This document shows positions 12,477 through 24,001 of a stretch of DNA of 64,000 nucleotides, in pieces. This DNA comes from Massariosphaeria phaeospora (lineage: Eukaryota; Ascomycota; Dothideomycetes; Pleosporales). The first letter of the stretch is position 1; each line of letters opens with the position of its first letter. A program made the translations under genes and the position numbers. The DNA is taken from contig JAADJZ010000007.1 of the NCBI GenBank assembly GCA_011032825.1, forward strand, positions 1,706,768-1,770,767. The letters run 5' to 3'. Under the pieces are notes generated by a model. That model did not search any database, was not told the origin of the DNA, and worked only from the letters and a program-made list of their open reading frames with translations.

Positions 12477-13071
12477 TGGTGGATTCGTAAAGCCTTTGAA
12501 ATTGGTCCTATGCGAGTCCTCGGCCATGGTGTTATTGTTGAAGATGGTAGTCGTCTGAGCAATTTAGCTGTAATTGTTTGGGCACTCTGCGCGATATTAG
12601 CATGCAGCATGCTTCAAAGTAGCATTGGCTATTGATACACAGTACCCTCATCCGAAACGCATGCCCTGGGTCATTCCCTAATGAGTTATTCTTACCTTCA
12701 TGCCCATCGCCTCTCTCTAAGATACCGTTCATGTTCTTAGAGTGGAGTAACCCATGAAAACAAGCCAAAAGGCCCAATCTTTGTCTTTTGCGTTCAATTA
12801 ACTAATATAAAGGTACAGCGATGTATCTTGCGCTGCGAGTGCTATTTATAGTAGGGTAGTGGAGAGCCCGGGCGCGAGGGCCCGAATCTGTTGCGCATGC
12901 CAGGCCAGCCAATCGGTCATGGCCTGGGCGACTCCGGAACATGGACAGGCCCGCAGCGCCCGCTCGCGTCTCCAAAGCAAGTCCACTGCACTCCCTCCGC
13001 TTCCTCGCTCGCAGTGTTGAGCTGTTCGTCGTACGCCTTCGCCGCGCTGTTGTTTTAGTCTTTGGCGTGCG
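12477..13071. other. Intergenic region
   Basis: This holds the 3' end of the peroxidase gene and the promoter of the EAF gene. From about 12860 it becomes GC-rich. I see no further feature. Confidence 0.35.
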
Positions 13072-14763
13072 ATGGCATCTCCCATGCTCGAGGGCCGAGT
13101 CGACCCCTACAAGAAAGCACACTTCAGCCTGAACATCAGCAGCCGGATCGCTTCGAGTGCTGGATCGACGGGCGAATATAGCAGTGTCAAATGTAACAAG
13201 CGCCTCGCAGATCGTCTTATGCAGTCCCCGTCTCCCTTCGAATAGTCTTCTAACGTCTCAATCTAACCAGACAACCACAAGCCCACCCAAACCACATCGA
13301 GTAGGAACACGACCCTAACAACCCCCTCGCCGAACCACTATAATCTAAAGCTCGAGGACAAAGAGGGGGGCAAAGCCACCGACATCTTTACTTTCACAGG
13401 CCAGAAGACGGTGCCGCGCAAGGCGTACGTCCTACTCTTCGACTCGACGACGCAAACCGCGACCCTCGAACCGCTATCCGCAACGTACACTTTCAATCTT
13501 TCTACCACCAACAACCGCGACGTCTCCTCGGCACACCCTAAGATATACCCCAAGAAGCAGAAGCCACATGTGCAGGACACCACGGCGGGCGCCGACGATC
13601 TGTTTGCGGGTGGCGAGACCGACGACGAAAACGCCGCTCCCGCTCCCGACAACCCATACGACTTCCGCCATTTTCTGAACACAAGTGTCGGCAAGGCGAA
13701 GGAGAAGCGTGGCGACGAATCCGAATACCAGTTCGCCTCTTCGCCAGACTACAGGGCAGGAGCGGGCTCCGGAAGCGCCGTGAACACCCCTAAAGTTCCC
13801 GCTCGCAAGCCCGCTGCATCTGCGGCACCCGCCAAAGCGTCGGCAGCACACCCTCCGCTCAAGGCACGCAAACGAAAGTCCCCCGAGGTCGATCCGCTCG
13901 TCCCGAGAAAAGCAGCAGTCAAGAAAGCGCCCGGCCAACGACCACAGGGAACCCCGACTGTGCGCCTCGACCGCCGTGCTTCCACACACCCGAAACCTGA
14001 GCCCGCAGCGCAAAGCTCCAAGCCGCGCAAGACAGCACCGAAAGCCGCAGCGCCTCCAGCATCGAAGATCAAATCGGCAGAAATCGTGCACTCGTCAGAC
14101 GATTCCGATGCCGACGCGGACGCGGACGCAGAAGGGGAGCTGGTATCATCACCCGCACACATCCATCACAGCCCGCCATCCAAACCCGCACACCGGCCTG
14201 CCCAGAACTCGCTCGACGATGGGGCCTCCGACGACGACGAGCAGTACACCGGCGGCGGCAGCGGAGGACTAGAAATTGAAATCGAAGTCCCCGACGAACC
14301 GCGCCGCCCGCCACGCTCCGCCCTCGCATCGCTAGGCCTGGGCAACGCGCTCGGCCTCGGCAGTCTGCGGAACCTCAAGTCGCCCTCCAACGGCCCCATA
14401 TCGCTGGCCAGCGCCGCAAACAGCGTCGAGGGCTCGCCGAATCCGCACACGCTCACGTCGCGGAAGAATCACAATTCGCGCCATGTGGACGATGGGGTTA
14501 TTGATTTTGGGGACGACGGGAATAGGAGGGGAGGAGAGGATAGTGGAGAGGACGAGGACGGCGCGTATGAGGAAGAGGAGGTGGATGATCGGGACGTGGA
14601 ACCTATGGATATTGGACCGCCTGCACAACAACAGAGCGGTGGGCCGGCGAGGAAGATAAGTGTGAGTGGGCTGGTGGAGGAAGATGAGGAGGATCCACTC
14701 TTCAAGGAGATGATGGAGGGGCTCGCCGGCGGGGACAGTAGTGAGGAGAGTGAGGAGGAATGA
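13072..14763 (+). CDS. EAF-like RNA polymerase II transcription elongation factor, 537 aa
   Basis: Two exons (13072-13192, 13271-14763) with a 78 nt intron ending CTAACCAG give 537 aa. The N-terminal 150 or so residues resemble the EAF (ELL-associated factor) domain: DPYKKAHFSLNISSRI, then YNHKP after the splice, FTGQKTVPRKAYVLLFD, and YTFNLSTTN. In animals EAF partners ELL to stimulate elongation by RNA polymerase II. Fungal proteins with this domain carry the same name. The rest is low-complexity: basic Ala/Pro/Lys in the middle, then Ser/Asp/Glu-rich, ending in an acidic tail (EEDEEDPLFKEMMEGLAGG). The acidic C-terminus is typical of transactivation regions. The ATG gives the domain its expected N-terminal position. 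The spliced frame strongly supports the model; the name is fairly sure. Confidence 0.85.
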
Positions 14764-15284
14764 TATAGATCTGCACCTTGTTGAATATATGGTTCGACAT
14801 ATATAGAAGACACCGGATAGAGTCACTGAGTGCAAGCAAAACGAAATCGCACACAAGTGAGCCTAGTAATGATAAAAGTTTGCGCGAATGCTCAAGGGGA
14901 GCCTCATTTGTATGAGTGAGCCTAGTATCAAGTCAAGCATATCACATATTCGAAAGACCTTTGTGAGGACGGATCAGATTGAAGAAATGGGCGCCAGATT
15001 AAGTACAACCCGATCGCCAGCACAGGGCTTTCCCTCATTCTCCTGACTAAGCTACACTACATAGCAGAGCTAGAAGTCCGAGTATCTTTCCCTCATGAGT
15101 GCCGTTGATACGTTCCTTCAATCTACCACATCCCCAGAAAGCTGAACAGGTTTCGAGGAAGTCTTAGATGATTTGCAGATACGCTTTTCCGAACCGTGCC
15201 CCTGTTCCCAAGATACGAAAAGGTGTTGGGTATTTATCAAGACAGGACATGAAGGCGTGTAGAAGAGTGAGCATATACTCGCGT
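14764..15284. other. Convergent intergenic region
   Basis: This lies between two genes that end toward each other and is presumably 3' UTR on both sides. No gene or repeat is seen. Confidence 0.35.
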
Positions 15285-16336
15285 CTACCACTGGACGTTG
15301 GTCTGCTGAGTGTTGGTGTCGCCCCATCCCTCGGTGGTGGTCTCGGCAGCTCCAGTCGCAGCCCACTCGCCCGTAGCGTCAGCGTCCCAGCTGGTGCCGG
15401 CAGCAGGGGCGGTTTGCGAAGCGAAAGCACCAGCAGTCGCACCAGAGACCTCCCACTCGCCAGCGAAGCCAGTGTCGACAGCAGCGGCACCGACCTCGTC
15501 AACACCGGGCACCTTGGCCTCCTCCACACCTGCAGAGTCCTTGTTCTCCTCGGCCTCGGGATCGCGGTAGAAGTACAAATCAGTCATGACGTCCCATTCG
15601 GTCTCGCGAGACGCAAGCGTGCCGCGCAGACGGAGGACCTCGCGGGCCAACATCCACCAGACGAGACCGATAGCGTGGCGGCCCTTGTTGTTGGTGGGGA
15701 TAGCAACGTCGACGTACTCGGTGGGGGAGTCGGAATCGCAGAGAGCCTGGAATGAGCATTAGTTCCTGTGCACTGTTTCTTGCTTGACCGCAGCGTGTGT
15801 ACTTACAATGACGGGGATGTTGACGTAGGAAGCCTCCTTGATAGCCTGGGCATCAGTGCGCGGGTCGGTGACAATGATCAAGCGGGGCTCCTTGAACGAG
15901 CGGGTGATGTAATTCGTGAAGCTACCGGGGGTGAAGCGACCAGCAATGGCAACGGAGCCAGTGTGGGCAGCGAACTTGAGGACGGCACGCTGTCCGTAGG
16001 GACGCGCAGAGATGACGCAGACTAATAAAAGTGTTAGCCGGAGCTGTTTTGTATATGCGGTCTAAATCTCGAACTGTGGAACTGCGGAGGAAAGCGAGGC
16101 AGCAACGTACTGTCGGCGGGGTTGTCAATGGCAACGATGATACGCGCAGCCAGCACAATCTTCTCCCAGGTCTTGCCAATGTTGATCACATTGATGCCGT
16201 CGGGACGCGTCTTCCACAGATACGGCTCCATGTGCACCTGCAGATTCTTGCTGCCGAGATGGGCCTGGGCGGCGAGCAGCATCTCGATGTCCTGCGACGT
16301 GGGGTTGAAGATGGCGGGGAGGTTGTTGGGAGCCAT
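15285..16336 (-). CDS. RPS0: 40S ribosomal protein uS2 (S0/SA), 300 aa
   Basis: Three exons on the minus strand (16111-16336, 15807-16021, 15285-15746) give 300 aa. The protein matches uS2 of cytosolic ribosomes end to end: [72 protein letters not shown], and the helix [16 protein letters not shown]. The acidic C-terminal extension rich in Ala, Gly and Trp, ending in Trp, is usual for eukaryotic S0/SA. uS2 sits on the small subunit head-body junction and is needed for 40S maturation. The introns (89 and 57 nt) have canonical ends. It is transcribed away from the mitochondrial uS15 gene across a 287 bp spacer. The identification is very secure. Confidence 0.96.
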
Positions 16337-16623
16337 CTTGAAGGATGGGCGCTGCAACGCAGGTGGTGGTGTGTGTGGGAAGGGAAGAGAGAGGTGAAGA
16401 CGTTCGCGATGTTCGTAAAGTTCGGCCGCAGTGAGGGGACAAATTCATGGTGGGCGAAGGTGGGGGCTAGGCCCGTTACGGATAGCCGACTGGATTACGT
16501 AAGGACGGGGACGGCGACGGCGGAGAAGCCCCGGCGAAATTTTGGCCGTCGCCCGCAACCATCGAGCAGCGGGAAGGGCGACGACGAACGGTTTCTGCAT
16601 CGTCTGCCATCCAGCCCCAGCCA
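16337..16623. promoter_or_regulatory. Shared divergent promoter of RPS0 and mitochondrial uS15
   Basis: Only 287 bp separate the two start codons, so both promoters and both 5' leaders must fit here. The sequence is GC-rich in its right half. I see no clear TATA box. The arrangement would allow shared control of a cytosolic and a mitochondrial ribosomal protein gene. Confidence 0.6.
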
Positions 16624-17655
16624 ATGCCGCCGCGAATACCCACCGTGACCTGCCTGCGGGCCGCCGGCTCCTTCGCACTACCCCTCCGCCCCTTCTCGTC
16701 CACGCCGCTGCGCGAAGGCAGACCCTCTCCGCGCGACCGAAAGCGCATCTCGCAGGACCCCTACCTCGTCGCCCAACGCAACCGCAAAAAGACCGCCAAC
16801 CTCTCCCGGCGCGCCGAACTCGACGAAGCCCGCGTCGCCAGCCTAGGCGACCCCGTTCGCGGCAACACCACGCCCTTTATCGAGTCCTTCGAGACGGGGC
16901 TGCCCGTCAACTCCGCCCAGCAGAATGAGCATGAGTCCGGCACGGTTGCCCGCGATTCGCTGAACCTCAACTACGCGCTGAACCCGAGCATCGTGAAGCG
17001 GCAGCTAAAGAAGAGCGAGCAGCTGGCGGTGCCGCTGGCCGAAATGGACACCACCACCACGGAGCCAGCACCGCGGCCCGGCGATTACCCATGGTCGCAG
17101 TATAACAAGGCAGATCCATCCCTAGGGGCGCAGAGCGCGAAGAAGACGCCCGCGGAGCTGGCAGCGAGGAGGAGGACCGATCATACGCGAGCGACCGAGG
17201 CCATTACCCGCATCACCGCGCTGGAGAACGCCAGCTCCAAGGACAGGATGCGGTCCAACATCGAACGCTGCGTCACCGCCTTCGGTCGCCACAACACCGA
17301 TCGGATTCTCCCACCGCGCGCTCCTCCCCTCCCCTTTGTCAACTCGACGCAGCCACACCCGGTCCGCCCAAAGACCAACGAAGAAGCTGCCAAGAAGCGT
17401 ATTGGCCCTGACACGGGCTCTTCGGAGGTGCAAATCTCTATATTGACGGCGAAGATCAAGACGCTGGCTGACTTCCTCGCCACCCGCGGTAAGGGCGACA
17501 AACACAACAAGCGGAACTTGAGGTTGCTGGTACACAGGCGTCAGAAGCTGTTGCAGTATTTGAGGCGGAAGGAAAGGGGTGGGCCTAGATGGGAGCATCT
17601 GATCGAGACGCTTGGCCTGACCGAGGGAACCTGGAGAGGTGAGATCAGCTTGTAG
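16624..17655 (+). CDS. Mitochondrial small-subunit ribosomal protein uS15m, 343 aa
   Basis: A single exon of 343 aa. The first 30 or so residues are rich in Arg, Ser, Ala and Leu and lack acids (PTVTCLRAAGSFALPLRPFS), as in a mitochondrial presequence. The uS15 domain is at the C-terminus, about residues 257-330: RIGPDTGSSEVQISILTAKI, LADFLATRGKGDKHNKR, and LLVHRRQKLLQYLRRKE. This is the conserved helix set that binds 16S-like rRNA. The region between is a fungal-type extension; yeast MRPS28 is also longer than bacterial S15. It acts in the mitochondrial ribosome. The start is the first ATG and gives the presequence. The call is very secure. Confidence 0.94.
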   Translation: MPPRIPTVTCLRAAGSFALPLRPFSSTPLREGRPSPRDRKRISQDPYLVAQRNRKKTANLSRRAELDEARVASLGDPVRGNTTPFIESFETGLPVNSAQQNEHESGTVARDSLNLNYALNPSIVKRQLKKSEQLAVPLAEMDTTTTEPAPRPGDYPWSQYNKADPSLGAQSAKKTPAELAARRRTDHTRATEAITRITALENASSKDRMRSNIERCVTAFGRHNTDRILPPRAPPLPFVNSTQPHPVRPKTNEEAAKKRIGPDTGSSEVQISILTAKIKTLADFLATRGKGDKHNKRNLRLLVHRRQKLLQYLRRKERGGPRWEHLIETLGLTEGTWRGEISL

Positions 17656-18663
17656 AAATGGAAGGGCATTGTTTGGCCGCTGGAATATTGGGCAATGTAT
17701 ATCCGGATGTACCATATTTACGGTTTCAGCTGAACAGTTCCTTACACACTGCAGACACGCCCAATTGCCATCCGCTGTCTTGTGGAAGGCGCAGAGTCCG
17801 GGTCCTTCGCACGGAACGAGATCTATGACAGGAACGGAGCGGCGTATGTTGGGGCTCATGTTCGTTCTTTGCGTGAACCAGTCCGTGCAGTGTTTACCAA
17901 ATCAACAAGCGCGAGTGACACTGTGTGATGAAGTCTGGTGTAGAGGTTGACTGTCTACACCTTGTAATCCGCCAGATTCTATCATTGTCTATCAGTTTCT
18001 ATACACAAGTAACAAGTTTCGTACCCCCCCTGTGCGTCCTGCCAAGTTTCCCCTCGGGAATTATCAGGTGCAGTACAAGTAGGTACTAACAGTTTTAAGC
18101 CAACTTACCAAGTCTCAAGTTTCGTGAGACGTCTAGTACCATATCTTTCAGAGGCAGAAAAGACGGTTGCCAAAGAGCACATCTTTCAGTTGTTCCAGAT
18201 ATCAAGTCACCTCGGCTACGATCACCCGCTTCATGAAACAGGATTTCCTAAACCAAGGTAATGTGTATGTCGTGACTAATTATTCATTTCTGATCATATA
18301 ACTGTCCTTCCAAAATCCGAACAATTCCTGGCTCTGCCGCATAGCATACAACGCTCAAATTACATTACGCTACTTGCCTCCATGCCATGCAATGCTATGC
18401 GCCCGAATCATGTGTGGAAAAGTGAACAAAGGGTATATATGTACCATGCAACCAACAGGCAATCCAGAGGCGTAAATAGTGGAGCCGGACATAAAGGGGA
18501 AAGAATCGAGAGAGCATCTCATTCGTTCCAGTCATGTTCGCCAGTATCGTACATAGAAACGTCGACTCGATACACCGGCTAATCTCTTTAGGTTTGACTA
18601 ATCGTAACCGTTTCTGTCGTGTTCGTAGGTCTCAGGTGAGCAATTGTAAGCCTAAACCAAATC
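17656..18663. other. Convergent intergenic region
   Basis: About 1 kb between the 3' ends of uS15m and the GH72 gene. No coding sequence, tRNA or repeat is recognised. Confidence 0.35.
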
Positions 18664-20179
18664 CTACATCCAGATAAGAAACCCAGCCAGAACAGCCATC
18701 AGGCCAAGGCCCATGCTCTGCACTTCCCAGGCTGGATTGCCTGGAGCGGCGCCCTGAGTTGAACTTGGGGTAGGGGTGCCCTGGCCTGGGCCCCCTGTAG
18801 GCGCCGGTTGGCCTCCTGTGGAGCTGTCCTGATCCCGAGAGAACGTCTGTCCCAGGGTTGGAAGAGGGGCGTTGGCACTGACTTCCCAAAACGTAGGGGT
18901 GAAGTCTGGGCTGGTGAAGGGTTAGCGTCCGGTCAATGGACATGGTTGGACAGAGCGTGTGCTTACCAAGGCGGTGGAGTCAGGGTTGGATGGTAGTCTG
19001 CTTCTTTGACACCGGAGGGCGTAAGCGTCTTCCACTGGTTGCTCAGATTGGAGAAATCCGGGTTGATTGGCGTGGGTGTGCCTGAGCGAGGGAAGCCGTC
19101 AGGAGGCGCACTCGGGGAGTCGGGTGCGACTTTATCGCCGTACTTGATCAGACCATAGTTGTTCGCTTCCTCGATCCACTCGTACACAATTGACCCCGAC
19201 CAGTGAGGCGTCATATCTTCCCCAAAGAGCACAGCTTGGTCTTCGAATGTTCGCGGCCGAGGCTCTCTACAGCCAGTCTCAGAGAGGAATATGGGGATGT
19301 TGTAGTTGACAGCAGTGACGTTCTTGACAAGGTCCTTGTATCCGGACGTCTGAAACGTCGCTTCTCCACACCAAGAGTAGGCATTCAGCGAGAAGAAATC
19401 AAGGGCTTCTGAGGCGTTGCTTCCGCATGCCATATAGTTCTGCAACATAGGACGCAGGGTAGCAATGTCCGCGGCCGAGTAGCCGATGGGGATGTTGCGG
19501 TACTTCTTGGAATCTCGGTAGGCCTTCATATCGCGGGCAGCCGCCTTGACATAGGGGCCGGCGTGAGAGCCATTGACTGACACAACAGTCAGTATGGAGG
19601 AGACAAGGTCTTGGGCAAGGAGTACACACGGTGGGTGAGGACCTCATTTCCTACAAAGAAGCCGGCCAAGTTGTCATACTGGTGGAACTCGTCCATGACA
19701 GCGCCAAAAGCATCTCGTTGCGACTCGTTCCAGTGGGGCGACGTCTAGACCTCATTAGCTTTTTTTCAACCCATGGGAAACCGTAGACGCGGATGTACCT
19801 GCTCAATTTGCGTGTCGAAGGTGTCCAAATCCAGCCAGATGTAAATGCCGGCGTCTGCGAATGTCTTCATGCAGTCGGTGTGGTCGGCGGACGCGTCGAC
19901 GTGGTAGACGCGAATCGAGTTGGTCCCGATGTCCTTCATGAGCGCAGCATCCAGCCCACATTGTGTGTTGTCGATGAGCGGGTCGTCGGGGACGAGCTGG
20001 TAGGCGATTCCTGTTCACAGTGTCAGTGTTTCCAAGCTGCGATTGGCACGCACGGAAGGGGTACCTTTGACGAAGAACTGGTCGCCATCGCTGTTGAAGA
20101 ACTTGGAGCCCTTGACTGAGATGGTTGGCACGGCAGCAGCCAGACTGGCAAAGGCGCAGGACAAGAGAGCGGCACGCAT
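18664..20179 (-). CDS. GPI-anchored GH72 beta-1,3-glucanosyltransferase (Gas/Gel type), 432 aa
   Basis: Five exons on the minus strand (20065-20179, 19799-20010, 19630-19744, 18967-19576, 18664-18910) join to 432 aa with canonical introns of 53-56 nt. Residues 1-17 or so are a signal peptide (MRAALLSCAFASLAAAVP). GH72 motifs: VKGSKFFNSDGDQFFVKG, YQLVPDDPLID, NSIRVYHVDASADHTDCM, the acid/base Glu143 in FFVGNEV, SLNAYSWCG, and the nucleophile Glu247 in FLSETGC. A Ser/Thr/Gly/Pro tail is followed by a short hydrophobic end (GLGLMAVLAGFLIWM), as for a GPI anchor. There is no C-terminal X8/CBM43 domain. The enzyme should elongate and remodel beta-1,3-glucan at the plasma membrane and wall. An upstream in-frame ATG at 20224 would spoil the signal peptide. 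Confidence 0.95.
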
Positions 20180-21001
20180 CGCGGTAGTGGTCCAGGTGTA
20201 GGGGCGCCGACAAATGCAATGCAAATGGAGATATACTGAGATAGCGGTGGTGCGGTGGTGTATGTGAATGGCCAGCGAAGGTGAACTGCCCTGCCCGCGA
20301 GCCCGACGCTATCTGAAGCTCGGCGGACGTTGTTTGGGAATGAACGACTGTTGGTACCTGCCTCCAATTTAGATTGCGCCGGCGGTGGGTAGCTGCCAGG
20401 GCGGGCGACAGCAGCGCAGCGAGGGAAAGGGCAAACAACGCGTGCTGGGTCCAGTTCTGAAGGTCAATGTCGGAACCAGGAGCAAACAGGTCCAGGAATC
20501 GAGACGAAGCTTGCCGCGGCCGCTGGTGCCGGCCATGATGCAAAGCGCCGCTCTCAGGCACAGGCGCAGGCACAGGCAAAAGGGCGATCGCGCAGGTTGT
20601 TGCGATAGCGAACATGGCCCACGCATCGTCCAGCGGTGCGCTGATTGGCCAATGCGCGTCAAGCTTCAGCGCGGGTTGGCACCTGTGCTTGGCCCCTGGC
20701 TAAGAAAGCGCCACCGCCGTCCTTGCGTGAAACAACCGTCAACACACTCGACCTTCGTGGACACGACGTGCTATCCAGCCCATTCTCTCATAACAGACAC
20801 GACATTTGCGAGCAAGAGAACAGGGAAGTGGGATGAATACGAGTATGGACGCCGTGCTGGGTACGCGCCTAGAAGAGGGTATATTCGGGGGGGAAGGAGG
20901 CCCATCGCTACTGAAGAGTACCAGTAGAGTCAGATGATCAGCTTCGCCGGCTCCTGCATGGACAGACCCGATTCCTCAGGTGCCACAGGCATCGTCACCG
21001 A
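20180..21001. other. Promoter and leader of the GH72 gene, and 3' side of the AA14-like gene
   Basis: No gene is supported. Long open frames exist on both strands between 20369 and 20927, but they overlap and lack any motif. The region is GC-rich from 20380 to 20700 and contains a CCAAT palindrome. Confidence 0.35.
20644..20653. promoter_or_regulatory. CCAAT-box palindrome ATTGGCCAAT
   Basis: The sequence ATTGGCCAAT carries a CCAAT box on each strand. It lies about 465 bp upstream of the GH72 start. Such sites bind the fungal HAP complex; use here is inferred only from the motif. Confidence 0.35.
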
Positions 21002-22020
21002 TCACTCCCTGGGCGTAGGTGTAGCAGTCGACGACACAACAAGCGTAACCAGCGTCGACAGCGGCAGGGCCGCCAGCGAACTGTTTCCGCTCCTCTCTTG
21101 AAAGATATCAGTCTGCGCACCCTCAGCCCATCCGCACTTGCGGTTGTAGTTCGGCGTCACCCCGTGCTCCGTCTCGATATTGTTCCCCGTTTTCTGCTGC
21201 CAGGCGAGCATCTGCTTAGCGCCTTTCACGCACTTTGACTGGTCGTCTTCGCAGAAGACTGGCGGTTGGGCTTTGGCTAGGGGCGCGGCCGAGTGTTGCG
21301 CTTGGGTGACTTTGCATTTGAAGCCTTGCATGTACCTGCATATCGTCAGCTTAGGTACGTCTCGTGCTACAATTAGCACCGCACTCACATATTCGCCTGT
21401 CCGCAGCCGTTGGGAATCCACAACCACGCACAATGGCATCCGCCCGTGGGACACAAGCGCAGATTGGGCACCTGGTATGTTGCAAGCCTCTTCCATGGCG
21501 TATGATCAAGTGTCGTAAAGACGACCAGGTTCTCCATGGTCACTTTGCTCAACTGGCTCTCGTAGCTGATTGCAAACGCAGTTCCACCGGCCGACGACTC
21601 GTTATACGTATGCAGCGCGCCATCGTCTTTCAAGCACACCGCCGGCTTGCCATCCGTGGCCCACCCGTTCCAGTCTTCAGGGTGCGTTTTGCCGTCGGGC
21701 CAGTCGCTCACTTGTTTGCCCTCGTACGAAAGCGTCGTAAAGGCACGGTTGTGCGCCAGCTCGACGGTGAAATTGCCATTGGCGGGTACCTCGAGGAATT
21801 CGTCTACAGGCGGGGGAACAATATCACAGCCACGGTCATGTTGGAACCACCAGTCCTCCTTCTCGAGATCGTGAAGTGGATTGGTGACCAAGTTGGTGTT
21901 GGCGTTCGTTTCGCCCATCGCACCGTCGCGGCAGTACATGCCTGGAGCCCATGCCGCCGTATGGGCCGAAATCGTGGTGGCAAGAGCCAGAGAAAGGATA
22001 GTTGTGCGGAACATGGCCAT
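21002..22020 (-). CDS. Secreted AA14-like lytic polysaccharide monooxygenase, 321 aa
   Basis: Two exons (21389-22020, 21002-21335) join across a 53 nt GTGAGT..CAG intron to 321 aa. After a signal peptide (residues 1-19) the mature protein would begin with His20 (HTAAWAPGMYC), as copper oxygenases require. Further motifs are PLHDLEKEDWWFQHDRGC, FLEVPANGNFTVELAHNRAF (His90, a candidate second copper ligand), FAISYESQLSKV, LVVFTTLDHTPWKR, and CPTGGCHCAWLWIPNGCGQ. These resemble the AA14 LPMO family, described in basidiomycetes as active on xylan. Assignment to AA14 rather than a sister group is from memory of motifs. The Ser/Thr-rich tail with a moderately hydrophobic end might be a weak GPI signal or just a linker. 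Many Cys suggest disulphides. Confidence 0.8.
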
Positions 22021-22222
22021 TTGTAGCGGCGGCTCGATAGGGAGATATGGTGAGTTAATCGGGACTACGACGGTCTGACGTGAAATGAATGGACGCCTTC
22101 AAAGCACAAAAGCAAAAACTATAACGAATGACTTTGTCTTCTCAAAAGACGGGGCAATGAACGACGACGGCAAAAATGCGCTGGCAACAGAAGGCTTGAC
22201 GCTGTGCAGCTTCAACGTCCTA

Positions 22223-22229
22223 CATATAC
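22223..22229 (-). promoter_or_regulatory. TATA-like element of the AA14-like gene
   Basis: On the minus strand GAGTATATGTAG lies about 205 bp upstream of the start codon. Distance and sequence fit a fungal TATA box; this is only a motif match. Confidence 0.3.
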
Positions 22230-22635
22230 TCACTTGTCGTACCGCTCATCTCACACTAACAACATGGCGTAAGCCGCAGGATCAATCGCTCGCCAAAAAT
22301 CCAGATCCAACACTACATAGCGAATCAGAGCAACTAGCTCTGACACTATACGATATCTCTTCCCTTTTGCACGCGCATCCAAGGTTTGTTCTTCGCAACA
22401 TGACACAATCGGAGGCTTTTAGCTGCGCGCGAAAGGAGTCTAGGACCCGGCGCTAACCCGATCCAGGCGCTTAGTACGAAACTTGCCACCAAGTGGGCGT
22501 GGGGGAACGGCTTGCGACTCTATGTAGACTCTGGGGTTGAGAAAGAGGGAAGAGGCGCCTTTAGTAAGACTGTGGTGGTGTGTTTCATGGCGCGAGTGGT
22601 TCATTTGGTGGCGTGGCGCTACAGGAAACGGTTCT

Positions 22636-22907
22636 TACCGTATAATCTGGTGAGCATCGTTTTTCAACTAAATCTGCACGGCCAACGGGTTCCTCGGGAG
22701 ATGCACGCACAGGCTCTTGTTGTCTACTCAGATTTATCAAGTGGAGACGTTTCAAATCTTACTTATACACCTCCAGACGCCTCCTGTCTCAGCAGGATGG
22801 TCAGGCAGCAAAAACAGGGCAAAAGGCTGACCGTGCGCCATCTCCCGATGAACCCCGCTGGCCGTGCAGATTTAGTTGAAAAACGATGCTCACCAGATTA
22901 TACGGTA
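22636..22907. repeat. Long inverted repeat (hairpin) with about 80 bp arms
   Basis: The stretch starting at 22636 (TACCGTATAATCTGGTGAGC...) is the reverse complement of the stretch ending at 22907. The outer 48 bp of the arms (22636-22683 against 22860-22907) are perfect. Pairing then goes on with mismatches and small gaps to about 22715 and 22825. The loop is about 110 nt. No TIR-like end or target duplication is evident. It could be a small foldback element or the source of a hairpin RNA. Confidence 0.85.
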
Positions 22908-23995
22908 GTCGCTGTGCGCGAGGATACTCCATACGGAGTGGGTTTGCTGCGGAGTGAAAACTATTGTGGATGTTGCTCTGCGGTTTATGTTCGTCCAGTC
23001 GCTGTGCCTATTCGGTTCTGGGTACGCAATAGGTGATGTTACGGCGTGTCAATGTTGAATCCCGATAGCAGTGTGAACGTGTGCAAAGAGTGACGAGCAC
23101 ACCTAACAGTCTTTAGTCGCTGTTAGAAAATCTAGTACAGTGATACAGAGATGCCGACTATCTCTCTGAGCGGAAGACACTATCTGTTCAGCCGTAAAGT
23201 TGTGGCAGTCCAAAACGAGGGCAAAGCCTACTGCACTCTTGGTTTAGCGACAGCTACCAGTAACATGGCGAGGTTACAGTGGTTTGGATCTTCCTTCCTT
23301 TTGGGCAGAGGGTCGTAGGAGGAGCATCGTGCAGGATCGCGATATACTTACCCCGCGTTGGACCGGGAGTGCTATATTTAGGTGTCACATATCGATTTGA
23401 TCCAGAATGCGCGCATGATCTGCCGCGCTGTTGAACACGAGGACGGATGGCCAGACTGCTTCTTTCTTAAAGTACTGCTTGTATGATGCGGGTGTCCGTT
23501 TGGTTGAGACACTCGGATGTCTGCCGCAGCGATATGTTGTTGAAGCTATTGGACGTTATCTTCGAACTTGGTGGTTGATGTTCTCTTAGACATGGTCTCT
23601 GTACGAACAATATCGCAGTGCATTCTGCTTCCCATGAATGTGTTAACGTACCAGCATTCCCCGCACACAGCCACTAAGGTAATCTATCCGCGTATTGGAA
23701 AATCCAAATTTGGACAGCAGGTGGTGCTGCGTGCTGCGTACCAATTCATCGATCTACCGAGCTGAGGATGGTCTTACGCGATCGCTCGTCACGCCGGAGT
23801 GAATGAGTGGGCCGATGGTGCTATGGTACCATTGAAAAACCTGGTTATCGTCGCGACTCTGGGGGCAGGCGGTGGGATGCTTTGAGGCTTGACCACATAA
23901 TCGATAGTTGATCCTAGTCTGTGAAAGATGAGAAGACACAGCTGACCTCGACGGTTCGAGTAACATGGAAGGTGCAAGAGACCAATACCTGCGAG

Positions 23996-24001
23996 TATAA
24001 A
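23996..24001 (+). promoter_or_regulatory. TATA box of the BYS1-type gene
   Basis: TATAAA lies 154 bp upstream of the ATG at 24155, a usual fungal spacing. Motif match only. Confidence 0.4.

Noticed and set aside
20385..20927. 180-codon plus-strand frame and 270-codon minus-strand frame 19803-20615
   Set aside because: The minus frame is a shadow of GH72 exon 2 and its leader; the plus frame has no motif.
22512..23036. 174-codon plus-strand frame
   Set aside because: It runs through both arms of an inverted repeat, so the open frame is probably accidental.
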